Below the pieces are notes generated by a model. The model was not told the origin of the DNA, did not search any database, and worked only from the letters and a program-made list of their open reading frames with translations. A program made the translations under genes and the position numbers. Positions 34,125 through 46,269 of a stretch of 64,000 nt of DNA are shown here, in pieces. Each line of letters starts with the position of its first letter. Position 1 is the first letter of the stretch. Origin of the DNA: Irpex lacteus (Eukaryota; Basidiomycota; Agaricomycetes; Polyporales; Irpicaceae); contig MQVO02000011.1 of NCBI GenBank assembly GCA_001986395.2, positions 806,001 to 870,000 of the forward strand, in the 5' to 3' direction.

Positions 34125-36412
34125 ATGTCTGACGAAGTCGGCGAGGTGCGTGGCGTTCCCTACTGCGCGAGACGTTGACTGATCAAGACGTGGTTTTATC
34201 TCTCCCCTCTTGGTACCTCCGAACCATCGCATCGTCGCTCACTATATCCTCGATGCGGATGACCACGAGTAGGCTGTTCCACCTGCCCAGAAGTCCAGCT
34301 GGGCCAGCTTCATCAAGCAGTACGTATTGTCTTCACCACCTTTCTCATACATTGCATCGCCTCACTCTCCATGCGCCACCTGCTTCGAATAATGCTGACC
34401 AATATTCTGCTTTCTTGCTCCCCCTTCACTGTATCCATCTACAATCCACCAACTACCCAACCTCCCGCGTCCATCTACCAACGCCCGAAATCTGTTGCGT
34501 GTGGTTCATCAAACGTCCCAAATCCTGCATCCAACCACGGTCTCATCGCGGAACCTCAATTTATTCCCTGGACGCCTGGATAACCTGGAAAATTTGCCTA
34601 CATCGCGCAACCTTGCCTGTGCCTCTTAAACAATAGGATCGCCTCCGTCTCTGGAGATCTATCATCTTTGACCGCTCCTCCGTTCATCCTCTCTCCGATC
34701 TCCCTCACCGAGTTCCCTGGTACGTCTCTGTCTCAGTCACATTCAACAAGTTACAGGACGCATGTGCTTATGGCCGATCGTACTTTTGTCATGCAGCCTA
34801 CTGGTGTGAACGCCCAGAGCTGTTCGCTGCTATTGCGGACGCGAGAACGGACGAGGAGAGGAGTGTCGCTGTCCTGAAATGGTTCATCGTGAGTTTGCGG
34901 CCCACCTTCTTTTCTCATGTGAGGTGTTCATGCCCGTTTTGTAGAGTACTCTCAAAGGCCAGTATACCTCTCGAAATGAGAAGCTTGGATCTGAGAAGAA
35001 GTATGTCTTGCCTCACGAAGTCTACGCGACAAGTACCCGTTTGCTAATCGATGTGTTTGCTATGACAGACCCTTGAACCCGGTCCTCGGAGAGTAAGCAC
35101 CGCGGCTATCTTCCAGCTTGCAGTACCGACTCTGACCGTCTCTCAACCAGGCTGTTCTACGGCTACTGGCCAGCGACCGCCTCCCGCCCACGCACGAACC
35201 TCGTCGTCGAGCAAGTCTCCCACCACCCTCCCATCACCGCCTACTACATCACCAACCCCGACAAAGGCCTCGCTCTAACGGGACACAGCGCACAGAAGAC
35301 CAGCTTCAGTGGTACGCCACCCTCCCATTGTCCCTAAATTATCCGAGAACACTGACAATCTATCGTACCTAGCGGGCTCGATTATTGTGAAACAAATCGG
35401 ACATGCGATCCTCAATGTCAAGCTTCCCTCCGGCCAAACCGAAGAGTTCTTGATCACGCTGCCGAAGCTCAGGATCGACGGGCTGTGGTACGGGAGCCCG
35501 TACATCGAGCTGACGGATACGAGCTACATCCAGAGTAGCACCGGGTGGTTGAGCACCGTGCGTCTTCAGCTATGATTTCTGGCGATGCTAGACTGACGTG
35601 TGTGTGGATAGATCGAGTATAAGGGAAAGGGCTACTTTGGTGGCAAGTCTCATCAGTTCAAGGCTGTGTTGTCCCCTCCTGGCTCGAACAACGCTGCGCG
35701 AACTTTCGAGGGTTGTGGCACCTCACCAGCAAGGAGACGTCGCACGGACGAGGATCGAACAGTACGTGTTCTTTGTCTCTCTCTCCCTATCTCTCTTTTT
35801 CCTTGCATGCGCTCCGTGGTTTAGTCAGGATGTTTGCTGATATTGTTTGTATTTATGTTTGGCAGTTTTGGATCCGTTTACAGATGTGCAAGGACCGAAG
35901 GAAGAGGTCACGGTTGCGCCTATCGAGGAGCAGAACGAGTGGGAGAGCAGGAAGCTGTGGAATCTCGTCGCGAAGGGGATCAGGGAGAGCGACTTTGAGC
36001 TTGCCAGCCGGGAGAAGAGCAAGATCGAGGTACGTACATCCCTTCCTTCCTTCCTTCCTCCTTCCCTTCCCCTTCCCCTTCCCTTCCCCTTCCCTTCCCC
36101 TTCCCTTCCCCTTCCCTTCCCCTTCCCATCACTGCCTCGCCGTTTATCGTTTCTGACCGAATCCACTTTTACCTCCAGAACGAACAACGCCAACGCCGTC
36201 GCGACGAGCAGGCCGCGGGCACCAAATGGCAGCTCAAGCACTTCAAGCACATCGACGCGGACCCCGTGTACGAACGCCTCGGGAGACTGTTCAAGGCGAA
36301 CCCGCCGAGTGAGGACGCGTATGTGTTCTTGGAGAACGGGCCGCATGATGAGGTGGGGAAGGAGGAGTATACTGATACGCCTGCGCCTGAGTTCCGGGAC
36401 CCGAAGGCTTAG
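34125..36412 (+). CDS. Oxysterol-binding protein homologue, Kes1/Osh4-type
   Basis: This is a lipid-transfer protein that exchanges sterol and phosphatidylinositol 4-phosphate between membranes. The short exon MSDEVGE joins VPPAQKSSWASFIKQ, then IASVSGDLSSLTAPPFILSP and AYWCERPELFAAI, like the lid and start of Kes1. The OSBP signature EQVSHHPP is at about 35195-35220. Later parts read LPKLRIDGLWYGSPYIELTD, DPFTDVQGPKEEVTVAPIEE and ESRKLWNLVAKGI. The C-terminus is GTKWQLKHFKHIDADPVYER followed by EFRDPKA and TAG at 36410-36412. No PH or ankyrin domain is encoded, so it is the short class. About eleven exons are used; the second coding intron (34320-34636) is unusually long. A CT-rich repeat lies in a late intron. 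Confidence 0.93.
36037..36126 (+). repeat. Polypyrimidine microsatellite in an intron of the OSBP gene
   Basis: About 90 nt of CTTCC and CCTTCCC-type repeats with almost no purine on the plus strand. Such mirror-symmetric purine/pyrimidine tracts can form triplex DNA and vary in length. Confidence 0.9.
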
Positions 36413-36802
36413 GCTTGAGAGGGCGTGAGGGGGTGCGTCAATGAGGCGTCCTGCGATATAGGGAGCGTGCCTGACATGTGTGTCAAGGAGATGGGTACGT
36501 GGGTGGGAGGAATACTCGCTAATTAATGATTTCTGTGTGTTCTTAGAACTTGGTGGACGTGATACGTGATCGCTTTTTTGAGTCTTGTAATACAAATCGA
36601 ACAGTTCTCCTCTTCGTACCTGCTCGCGGGAATCTGGTCTGCGGCGAACGATTTTTCGAGGAATGAAACCCTTTCTGGCTTCTGGAATTAAACGTGACAT
36701 TATTTAGCTGCGCTCAGAAAAAAGTGCAAAGTGGGTTGAGGTTCTATTGGATGTGTGCGCGTGTACTACGTCTCTCTAACTAACGGCGTATGTATCTGTA
36801 TC
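36413..36802. other. Convergent intergenic region
   Basis: 390 bp between the stop codons of the OSBP gene (+) and monooxygenase 3 (-). It should hold both 3' UTRs. No other feature is seen. Confidence 0.6.
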
Positions 36803-38690
36803 TCAGAGCTTCACGCCCACCGAGTTCAGCTTCAGCTCCAGCCTGCGCAAAGCATCCTCTACAGTCTCCTGCGGGTCCGTATCCCAGAGCCACGTATGAC
36901 CAGCCAGCATATCCTCCATCACACCCTTCATATCCTCCGCCTTGTAATTGAAGTCCGAGTTCAAGTCTGCGTCCTTCTTTTGACCGTCAAAGAACTCGAG
37001 CCACATAATTTGTCCCGCGCGGTAGGATAGCTCTTTCACACGCTGGGCGATTGGCCGGCGGACTTCGTCGTAGATTTGTAGGGCATGTTGGAGGCGGGTT
37101 TGGATGGGAACGGTGGACCCGGTGTTGGACTTAGAGGCGCGAGCTAAGAGGGCGGCGAGGGTGATAGAGTCCTGGTAATGACGGTGAATAGATTACTCGT
37201 AAACGCACGGACATCAGAACTTCAACTTACTTCAACTGCTTGTCCTGCGCCGGAAGCTTCATATGGTGTCATGGCGTGCGCCTGCCAGAATGCCGTTAAG
37301 CTTGGATCAATGCTGCATATATGAAAGGGAACTTGCCGCGTCGCCCAGAACCGCAGCACGACCTGACACAAAGGTGGGCAAGTCCCTGATCTCGTATACC
37401 GCCCACTTTGTAGGGTTCTTCATGGCCTATACATAACAGCGCGTACGGTTGAGCTAGCTGTAGAAATGCGGGAGTATGAACCTATGAACTCGCCTGAAGT
37501 AAAGCACGAAGCTCGGGGCTCCAGTCCTTGTAGTGGTCCAGTAGCTCGTCGATACCTGGGTAGGTCGGAGAGGGTGCGTCATATGGTAAGTCACGGCTGC
37601 CCGGGAGATAGACTGGTGCAGCGCTGTTGACATATCGTCCTTGCGACACTGGGTATGTGATCACTCCCTGTCAAGACATTCGCGCAATTATGGGTCATGA
37701 CTCTGATATATACAATAATTTTGCGTGCATACCTTTCCTTCACCAAAGTACTGTATATGGCGGAATAATGTAAGAGAATCAGCCTGTGGAACACAAATAT
37801 CAGTAATGAGGACGTACCCAGCACTTCCGCGTCAAAGCAGAGTGATTTGGGTATGTTGCCTTCAAATCCTCGGGCAGGCAGAGCGCACGATAAATGACGA
37901 TGCCCGACCAACTGGGCTCTATGCAGCGCCGATAGACCTTAGCTTGAGCCTCGTCCTCCGCGTGTTCAGCAAGGCGTCCAAACATGCTCATTCTGACCGC
38001 GGACTTGATTCCGTCCGCACCGACCAGGATGTCGCACGTTGCGGATGATCCATCTTCGAACTTCATTGTAATAGGACTCGGGCTTGCATCTTCGTAGGAT
38101 ATTAACCGCCTGTTGAAATGAGGTCGATATTCCTTTGGGACGTTGTTCTCTAGGATCTTCAGCATGTCGGCCCTGTGGTAGGACTGCAGAGGCTCTAACA
38201 AGGCGAAAGCCATCAGCAGGGCAGCTCCAGTTGCAGGATGGGGGACAACGTACGGTATGTTCTACCACATTCCACGAGCTCTTTCTGGTCTGCCTTGAAG
38301 TACGTCATCTTACCCCCTGAAACTGAATAACAAAAAATCGAGAGCCGAGTGAGATTTACACGCGAAGATGATGGCCCAGGTATTCTCACCATCTTCCGTG
38401 AATCGAGTGTATCGACTCTGAAGGTCTGCACCGAGACCCAAGTCTGTCAAGATCTTCTCAATCCTTGGCCAAAGATTCAGGCCAGCACCAATCTCGGTGA
38501 AGCTGCCCGCGCTCTCGTAAATATCGACGTCGAAGTCGCCTCCAGACTTTGCAAGGGCTACAGCGAATGTGAGGCCGCCAATGCCCCCACCACTGTTTCA
38601 TAGTTTCAAAACGTGGACAAAGTGGGTCAATTGAGTTGTGGACACTCACACGATGGCAACGTTGATCCTTGCTTGCTTCGTATCCGTCAT
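36803..38690 (-). CDS. FAD-dependent monooxygenase, salicylate hydroxylase-like, copy 3
   Basis: The start ATG at 38688-38690 gives MTDTKQARINVAIV. The next exon gives GGGIGGLTFAVALAKSGGD, DVDIYES and a typical TEIGAGLNLWPR helix. A short exon encodes KMTYFKADQKELVECGRT. The central exon begins YHRADMLKILENN and contains LVGADGIKSAVR. The C-terminal motif reads GRAAVLGDA, then AHAMTPYEASGAGQAVE. The last exon contains VKELSYRAGQIMWLEFFDG and ends GVKL at 36803. All flavin motifs are intact. This copy and copy 4 form one subgroup, distinguished by MxxxKQxRINVAIV and the RAAVLGDA variant. The duplication with copy 4 includes over 1 kb of upstream DNA. It converges on the OSBP gene, and no A element follows it. 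Confidence 0.9.
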
Positions 38691-39850
38691 GTTTCTGGGG
38701 TGGGCTGATAGGAGAGTCTCAGAACAATTGGTGAGGCTTGATAACGTAGCTGTCGAGTTTGTTGATTATCTGGAGCCACACTCTTTCACATTTATATTCG
38801 AAAGGATACGGCATCGACCTGACCTTCCATATTCAGGATCCGATGTCTGTAACCGCAGTATCCTTGTATTGACCAATGCCGGTCAATGCGTCAGCCGGCA
38901 TAGGACTCCAGTCCGCTGAACTAGCCGAGTTCAGTAGCTGAGGAGCTACTCAAGAGCATCATAGCGATTTGACGTCGGATGTCAAGATGCGTCCTTGCTG
39001 TAGCTTGCCGGCAGAAGTTCACGTCGGACTACAGGTGAATAATGAGAAAAGAAGCATCAGTTCTTTGCGTAAATTCTTAACGCACGTAAACATGCACCCC
39101 CCCTGCCAGTGCAACATCGGGTAATTGGGTAGCATTTCATAGCGAAGCTATGTAGTACTCTATAGGACTAAATCTGTTATTAGCCAAGTCAGAATGTAAA
39201 GTAGCTACATATTCTACTCACCTCTGTAAGCTTGTACTGTCAAGATACAACGCATTTCTTATCGTTGCAGTACGATTTGCACACTGGCGGCGAGCCATTA
39301 TCATCAGAAGACGACTTGTGTCGTAAGGCTGCACAATTCAATGCAGCGTCTGCCATTGATAATGTATCCGAAGGTCGTCGTCTGCATAGAAAATGTGTAA
39401 CAGTGCTTATACTATTGTATAGAGGCTCGTTGATGTGGGTTCAACCTTCGCGTCCGACTAGAAAGTGACTCGACGCAACGTCAGCATGCATTGCACATCA
39501 TCGCGCCGTCTTTAACGTCGAACATGAACCATCGGTTGCACTGCATCTATAGCGTAAGATCAGCAAGTAGTTTCGGCGGCGTGCCTACTGAGAATCTGAT
39601 GCAGGGGAAGGCAGTAGGGGAAGGACGAGTCAGATAGGGTCCAACGACTCTGCTATCAGATAATCTGAATGACATAAGTGAGTGTGATACTGTAGCCCTA
39701 GGGTTGTAGATACTCACAGTCGGCCGAAAGCTGGCAGCTTGCTAGTGCGGCCTGTTCAACATGAAGCTGCTTGACGTTCTCCGCTCTTCTCGGGACGCAG
39801 ACACAACATGCATTTGCAAGTTATATGTACCCTTGTATACCATCAATGTA
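38691..39850 (-). repeat. Upstream region of monooxygenase 3, directly duplicated at 48124-49300
   Basis: No gene is supported. Several blocks match the region upstream of monooxygenase 4, for example GGCATAGGACTCCAGTCCGC and CACATCATCGCGCC, in the same order. Together with the genes they mark a direct duplication of about 3 kb. Confidence 0.7.
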
Positions 39851-40269
39851 CCACGATAGACGACGTCAAACAACTCCCTTCTGTGTCCGTACTGGTATAG
39901 TTATGTGCTATCTCCCAGACAGGGTCGCCGCTGCAAGCAGTACATAGTGTGAGCAGATGTCCACATCGACAGAGAAATAACGGTTGAAGCATACGTTTGA
40001 TGGTGTATATGCAGCCCGAGGTTTCTGCCTGGTAATCAAGAGCCGTTAGGGAGCAGCAACAAAGGATCAGAGGTATTGCATGGGCGGCGGCATGTAGCGT
40101 GTGTCTCAAGGCATCATGGGTTATTGAGGGGCAGAAACCTATGGACCGTGACGATGCGGCAGTGACACAAGCCACCGAGGCTTGCAAAACGCAGAACACC
40201 CAGCCTCGGCGTACATCAAGTCTGTCACCCACATAGTGATCCGAAATTCAAAATCGGTGTCGCGGACGT
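39851..40269. other. Junction between the monooxygenase 3 upstream region and C2
   Basis: No gene is supported. Near 40170-40206 an 8-bp stem CCGAGGCT/AGCCTCGG matches the hairpin at 31264-31302 in reverse, marking the outer end of the inverted duplication. Confidence 0.5.
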
Positions 40270-42345
40270 AGTAGGGACCTGTGGTGTGTAGGTGGTTTAG
40301 AACTCGTCAGAAACCTGAACGGGGGGAGGTTACTAACTTTGTTCGCACTCAAGGCAGGAGACAAGTACGAAGCACGAAGTTGAAGGCTGGCCAGGCCTCC
40401 CACTCCAGACTTCGCACTCACTCCTGCCTCTGTCCCCAATCTCCAGTACCGCATCGGATCTGAGTAAATAAAAAGATCAGGTTAGTTTAGTCAATAGTAG
40501 TACATGTCCCAGGTGGCACACCACCTCACCGCCGACCTTCACATCCTGGGGTGATCAGCCCTCAGCGAAAACCGGACAGCGTCTCCTACAACAGAAACGT
40601 ATACAAACCACCTAGCCAGCGCGACAATAGAATGTATAAAGAAAGAAAAAAGATAGATAAGTGTAGATGGCGGGTAGCGCCCCGATGGAGAAGGATGAGA
40701 GTATATGGAGAAACCCAGGAGGACAGGAGTTGAGCTCATGGTAGCCCTCGAAACTGTCCTCCCTACGTACTGGTACTTTGGTGTCGTCGGCTTTGAGATG
40801 GATATCCTGTCTTCAACCACTGTACACGACCTAAGAGCAATGATGCATCAGCGAATACAGTCACTGTGATGGTGAAGCATAGCAGGCATACCTTCGGACC
40901 TTCGCGGAGACCTACTAAACACAAAGGGGGGAAGAGGTGAGAGAAATCAGAGCGGCCCGCGCTCGAGCTGAATTGAAAGAACGAAGGAAGGAATTTCCGA
41001 GAGCAGGAGTTGGGTTCATGACACCCTCGAAACTGCTCACACGGCTTACTGTGTCTATACACCCGTCGGCTCTAGGTCTTCTCCTCGGACTTGAGACACT
41101 GCACGCGACTTCGAGCCTCCCGAACTGTAGGAGATATGGGTGTCAGCCACTAGAAATGGAAACAGAAGAGCACATATATTCGCATACCTGGTCTTGCGAT
41201 CATAAACACTCCCTTGAACTCTGAAAGGGAAAGAGTTAAGTAGCGCGGACAAGCGACAAGGCGACGAGAAAAAGAGAAAGATCGCAAAGTAGGAGTTGGG
41301 ATCATGGTACCCCTCGAAACTACTTGTGAGATATACCTGGGATGTCCTTCGGCTCCGATATAGTTTTGAGATCTTGTACGACTTACAGCACCACGGCGAC
41401 CAGCTTGGGGACTCGAAATCTATGAACACGCAAAATTGAGTAGCACGGAAGGTAGTACATTGAGACCAGCTGCAACAAGCACCAACGCAACAGAGAAGCG
41501 AAATGAAGAGAGAGAACCAGAAGCAGGAGTTGGGTTCATGGTAACCCTCGAAGCTGCTTAACCGGTGTACCAGTATGATGTGCCCGTCGGCTCAATGGTC
41601 TTCATGTCTTTCAGCACCGACGCGACCTCCTGGCCTCCTGTGGGGGAAAAAGAAAGTAGAAAGAAGATGAGTAACATGTAGAGGGATGGATGAGCACAGT
41701 CGTGATGAACAATGAACTCAACATCAAATATGGCTGAACCAAACTCGACGTCCTTGGGTGATCAGCCCTCAGCCTCGCCTGGACAGCCTCCTCCCCAACC
41801 TACACACCCGCGCCACGGTAGCCAGCCAGCGACACCTCGGATACTATTCAGGGAAAGAAGGAACGTCAACGTAGACGCGTAATATGAATAGATATACATG
41901 AAAAGCTGAAGGGCATGTAGGAGAACACGTCGGTCAAGCAGGGTCATGACTCCCCTAACGACGCGTCTCACAACACGACCTCAGCCATACCCTAACCACA
42001 TCCATTATCCTAGGAGCATCGGCCTGATATCTTCATCCTGGGTGGTCTTGTGGGACACTGCAACGCGTATGGGAGGACCTGCATCGAAGCTTGAGGGGAG
42101 GGAGGGGGGCCCTGGGGCGAGGGCCACAGAACAACAAAGTAGTCGAAAAGAGAACAGAGACGACGCTTCTTGTCAGCCGAGGGAGGCTTATATGTGTTGT
42201 AGAACGCGGAATCCGAGACGGGATGACTTTAATAGGGTAATGCCGCCTCGGTTTCCGAGATAATCTCAGTCAGCCTGAGGACGCGTTCTTCGAGAGCGGT
42301 GGGTTTTCAGGTCTATGACTCTACGCGTGACATATCACCCCAGAG
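40270..42345 (-). mobile_element. Repeat element C2 (inverted copy of C1)
   Basis: It has the same order as C1 read on the minus strand: CCGAGG..CCTCGG repeat near 42205-42262, a TATA-like box near 42188, four exon-like tandem units whose conserved block lies at about 41545, 41310, 41023 and 40745, then the AGGTGG/CCACCT hairpin near 40510-40526. The loop of that hairpin differs from C1 while the stem is kept. Unit spacing is similar to C1 but not identical, so the two copies have diverged by indels as well as substitutions. Confidence 0.65.
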
Positions 42346-42603
42346 TGTCATATTTTGATACTATTTGTTCGCTGGTGCTTTGTTTTGGGATATGATATTG
42401 AATGACCCCAAGGTCACGACAAGGTGGAAGCCTGAGGATGAAGGAGAGAAGGGACTTTTAGCGCTTACGATCAAAGGAACAGAATCAGACGCCTTCGACG
42501 ATGTACTATACTTGTTGCTTTCCCTTTCGAGTTGAGGATATTAAGCAAGAATAAATATATTTTCCACACAGCTAACAGCACTCTCTAGTATTTACATTGA
42601 AAG

Positions 42604-42672
42604 GAGCGCGTGTTGGTTTCCCCGCCTCATCGGCGGGTACTCGTCTCGAAGACCACGAAGAGGTCCGCGCTC
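42604..42672 (-). repeat. 69-nt foldable terminal segment, copy 5 (end of B2)
   Basis: Terminal stem GAGCGCG/CGCGCTC and the inner CCCGCC/GGCGGG hairpin are intact. The first hairpin loop is TCTTCGT, as in copy 4. Confidence 0.85.
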
Positions 42673-42688
42673 ATACTTCGAGAAAGGG

Positions 42689-42740
42689 CTTCGCTGACAC
42701 GCCGCATGTCCCCAAAAGAGCATGCGACGTGCCAGCGAAG
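42689..42740 (-). repeat. 20-bp-stem hairpin at the end of B2
   Basis: On the minus strand the arms CTTCGCTGGCACGTCGCATG and CATGCGGCGTGTCAGCGAAG pair throughout, with two G-U-type positions. The loop differs from B1 while the stem is conserved. Confidence 0.85.
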
Positions 42741-43112
42741 AGGGGAAGGTGAAGAGGGAGGGGAATGGGGGAGAAAACAAAAAACAGAGCACATCCCAGA
42801 ACAAGTAACTTGAGGGTGTCGAATCGTTGTCGAACGAGGTCTTGAGGTCTTGCCGTGGAAAGTCGAACATAACACGAACCAGCCATCCCAGATCTAGACA
42901 CAATCACAGAGCAGTCGTCGAACAGTGTCGCCAAGAGTCGCCGAGGATCGCCTAGCAAGTCGAACCAATGTGGCCCTGTGTCCTGTCCTCGGTCTTCACG
43001 ACGGCTGTACCGTCGACTGGGGGAGCCTATAGGGAGAAGGAGAGTTAGACACAATGTTGTGAAAGACGGAGGAAAGAAGTACTCATCTCAAGAAGGGCGT
43101 GTGTGTTACAAG

Positions 43113-43180
43113 GAGCGCGTGTTGGTTTCCCCGCCTTTGGGTAGGTACTTATCCCGAAGACCACGTAAAGGTCCGCGCTC
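43113..43180 (-). repeat. Foldable terminal segment, copy 6 (B2 inner unit)
   Basis: 68 nt. Terminal stem intact, first hairpin intact, inner hairpin CCTACC/GGCGGG with one mismatch and one wobble. It is the weakest-folding copy and lies inside the element, not at its end. Confidence 0.75.
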
Positions 43181-43863
43181 ATCCTTCGAGAGAAAATGAA
43201 GAGGGAGGGGAATAGGGGAGTAAACAAAAGACAGAGCACATCCCAGAACAAGTAACTTGAAGGTGTCATCGTCGTCCAATCGAGGTCGGTCTTGAAGCTT
43301 GGAGTCTTGATGCTTGAGGTCTTGCCGTGGAAAGTCGAACATAACACGAACCAGTCCCCTAGATCTAGACACAATCACAGAGCACAGTGTCGCCAAGAGT
43401 CGTCGAGGGTCGCCCAGCATGTCGAACCAGTGTCGGCCTGTGTCCTGTCGTTGGTCTTCACGACGACTTGAACGTCGACTCGGGGGTAGAGCTACGCGAT
43501 GAGGAGAGAGTTAGACGCGACGTTGAGGAAGATAGGTGAGAGGATATGCTCACCTGGGGGAGGGGGGAGGTTGTCGAGGGAGAAGAGGCGAGAGCCTGGG
43601 GAACCAACCAAGGGGAGAAACGACCCTCTATATATATGTTTTGGAGGGTGACTTGTCTCTGCTTCTGTGATTCGTAGAAAGAGTCCCGATTTGGACATAT
43701 TGCTTCCATTTTAGGGAGGTATGTCAGCCAACAACGCGTTATTTGTCCAAATAAACGGATCAACCGACGCGGCGGGCATATTTGCGATTGTTTGCGGTGG
43801 CGTAGCGTGGGAGAGTGGCCTTTCGACCTTGGTTGACTTTGCACGACAACGTTCAAGGGTCTG

Positions 43864-45154
43864 TCTGAGGAGGGCGTTGCTCAAAATATATTGCGATAAT
43901 ATCTTAAGGACGTACCTTTCGACTCATGGTGTTGCGTTGAACGTAATCCTCTCCAATAAGTCGCGTCCGCGCCGAATACTGGTATGGGTTACTCATCTGG
44001 TACTGAAGACTGTCAGCCTCGACCATGGTGTAAAAGTATAGCTGCATTGACCGTGGCATACCTTTTCATACTACGTTCAGCACACATTGAGCACGCGCAA
44101 TGGGCATCGAGTGGAATGAGGACGTCGTCCGTGATAGAATAGACGGCAGCTCCTGCTTAAGAGAGTGGTTGACTTCGCGACCTGCTCGGGGTTGGCATTG
44201 GTGAGCAAATACATGGCGCGTATAGTCGAATGAGCTTGCAAGCCTCATGCGAGCTAGAGAGTCACCGACGGATATACTCTCCGCGCGCATCCTGCTAACG
44301 TGAATGTATGCGTATAAGTTGTGCGTGCACGAGTAGTTGTCTGTCTGATGCTTCAAATCAAAGCGAGGTAGTGTCATTCTACCTGAGAGCGAAAAAGAGA
44401 CATGTACAGAATACTGACAGGGCTTCGTCAGTGTCTATGCACTAAGCATAGACACTAAGTAGCTGACGCGAAGGGAGTACGTGCTCGACTCAGGCTGATA
44501 AGCCTCTGTTTGTTGAGGTCGCGTCACACACAAACGGCTTGAGCTAGCATCTTGTAAGATTCATCGCTATATGCGTATCGCGGAAACCGAGAGAGCATCG
44601 TTGAAGACAGATGGAACTTTCCTCTAGGCAACTCAGTAATGCAGAATGAGCAGTATACGCACTTCGCAGCTCGCAACCGATAAGCTTCTCAACCACGCTC
44701 CACATACACCTCGGTTTGATCACACTCTCCTAGGCAGGATATCGAACTTGATAGCATATAGCAAGATGGAAGAACAGGGAAGAACGCAAGAGAGAAACAT
44801 GCGCAACTTGAATCACCGAGGTTATATGAGACGGATCAATAAGTTAGGATCAATGGATCACGGCTGTCTGAAGCGATAACGCCGACGGATCATTGCAACC
44901 AGGGCTCGGAGGTGCAGCTGGCAGTCACGGTCAACTGGCGAAAGTTGCCTCCAATGCACCCACCACGTTCACCGTGACCGTACGCGTTGCTCAAATCCCA
45001 GCAGCTCAACATACTAAGTAGTAGTGGTGAGTCGCGTTTGACTTCCATCTGGTTCCAGTGGACTCCAACTTCAATATCGTACACCAGGCATACACAAATG
45101 CACGTTTCATAAACTTGGAGGGCAAAATGTCGTAGTTCGTCCTCCACTGCCACC
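43864..45154. repeat. Spacer between B2 and A2, inverted copy of 53641-54923
   Basis: No gene is supported. Blocks such as GTTGCCTCCAATGCACCCAC and the GCGTGCAC region match the other arm in reverse, with many indels. The order A-spacer-B is the same in both arms. Confidence 0.65.
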
Positions 45155-45782
45155 TGAGACCGTCGTCGTACAAAGTCAACCACACCACCATGGCTACTTT
45201 CCCACGGTTGCGCCACAACGCATCACGCGGAATGTGCCCGCCGCGTCGCTCGATCGTTGAACACCGTCAAACCAACTCGAACCACGACCAAACAACGCGC
45301 GTTCAGACGCGTCCTTGGCTGACAATCAGCTATATAAGGCAATTCACCTCGCTCGATTTCGTTTGTTTGTACGAATCACAGACCAAGAGGCCAGCCTCTC
45401 CCGAAAACGTATATATAGAGGGCCTGCTCCCCCTTCAACGAACTCCCCAAGGCGCTGCCTCTCGTCCTCCGACGACTACCTCCCCCCCCCCTTTTACCAC
45501 TCACCAAGCCCCGGCTCCAGTTGTCTATGGCTGGATGTCCACCTTTCCGCCCGTGTTGAGTTCTTTGGTCTGCGTCCTTGCTCCTCGTGGCTTGTGGCCT
45601 TTCCTCGTTCTCCGGGTTCCCCCCTACAACCTTGTATGTGTGATGTAGTCTGCGTCCATGTCATTCTACCCTTCGTTGGTGATGTGCCAACTGAAGCCTT
45701 TTTCTCGAGGGATGAGCGCGGACCTTTACGTGGTCCTCGGGATAAGTACCCGCCTTTGAGGCGGGGAAACCAACACGCGCTC
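45155..45782 (+). mobile_element. Repeat element A2
   Basis: Plus-strand copy of the short element: left end GAGACCGTCGTCG, TATATATA box at 45410-45418, C-run near 45482-45491, terminal foldable segment 45714-45782. A 152-codon open frame starts at ATG 45190 and is largely kept in A1 and A3, but it runs across the TATA box and has no recognisable domain. The element points toward the 3' end of monooxygenase 4, 488 bp away. Confidence 0.75.
45714..45782 (+). repeat. 69-nt foldable terminal segment, copy 7 (end of A2)
   Basis: Same as copy 1: perfect 7-bp terminal stem, GGACC/GGTCC hairpin and CCCGCC-TTTGA-GGCGGG hairpin. Confidence 0.85.
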
Positions 45783-46269
45783 GGTGTTCGTAGATAGAGT
45801 ACTAGTGGATGGTTCATTCATGTTCAACGAAATATATTTGAATGCATACTACGTGCAACATACGTTCCATCACTTCTTGCTCGCCGCTGCCTTCATTCTG
45901 CGCTGACAGCGCTACTAGTAGATAGACTCACGCCCACCTCTGAAAGTCAGCCATGCCCGAGCTCCAGTCTTTGCTCGTCTCCCTCTTTGGAATCGGCCCG
46001 GATATGTTGCCAGCCGCTCTGCCCTCGCAGGAGTATGACTTTGTGTAAGAGTCGTGAAAGCCCAACCAGCCTATACAGTAACACCAGCCTGATGTGTTTT
46101 CTTTTCTGAGCTTCGCCCACGGCTGACACTAGCACAGGCTAAAGTTATGTGAGGTTGGCAATGGTCGTGCGAAAGAGTAGGACTGAATTGTCTTGGATCT
46201 TATGTGTAATACAGCTAACAGAGGTAACCCGTCACCAGTAACTTCATACTTCAAGTTAGCGTACCTGTC
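45783..46269. other. Region between A2 and monooxygenase 4
   Basis: No gene is supported. The part next to A2 shows weak reverse similarity to the region just before A3 (around ATTCAAATAT), suggesting that the duplication included some 3' flank of the monooxygenase gene. Confidence 0.45.

Larger units (their letters stand above)
42604..43863 (-). mobile_element. Repeat element B2 (two tandem units)
   Basis: This is the minus-strand counterpart of B1 and B3: CAGACCC start at 43863, TATA box near 43626-43638, then two units ending in foldable segments at 43113-43180 and 42604-42672. The 20-bp-stem hairpin lies at 42689-42740. B1 and B3 have three units, so one unit has been lost here or gained in the others. 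It sits between C2 and the duplicated spacer 43864-45154. Confidence 0.75.

Noticed and set aside
45190..45648. A 152-codon open frame kept in the A elements
   Set aside because: It crosses the TATA box, lacks any recognisable domain, and its conservation follows from the overall similarity of the copies.
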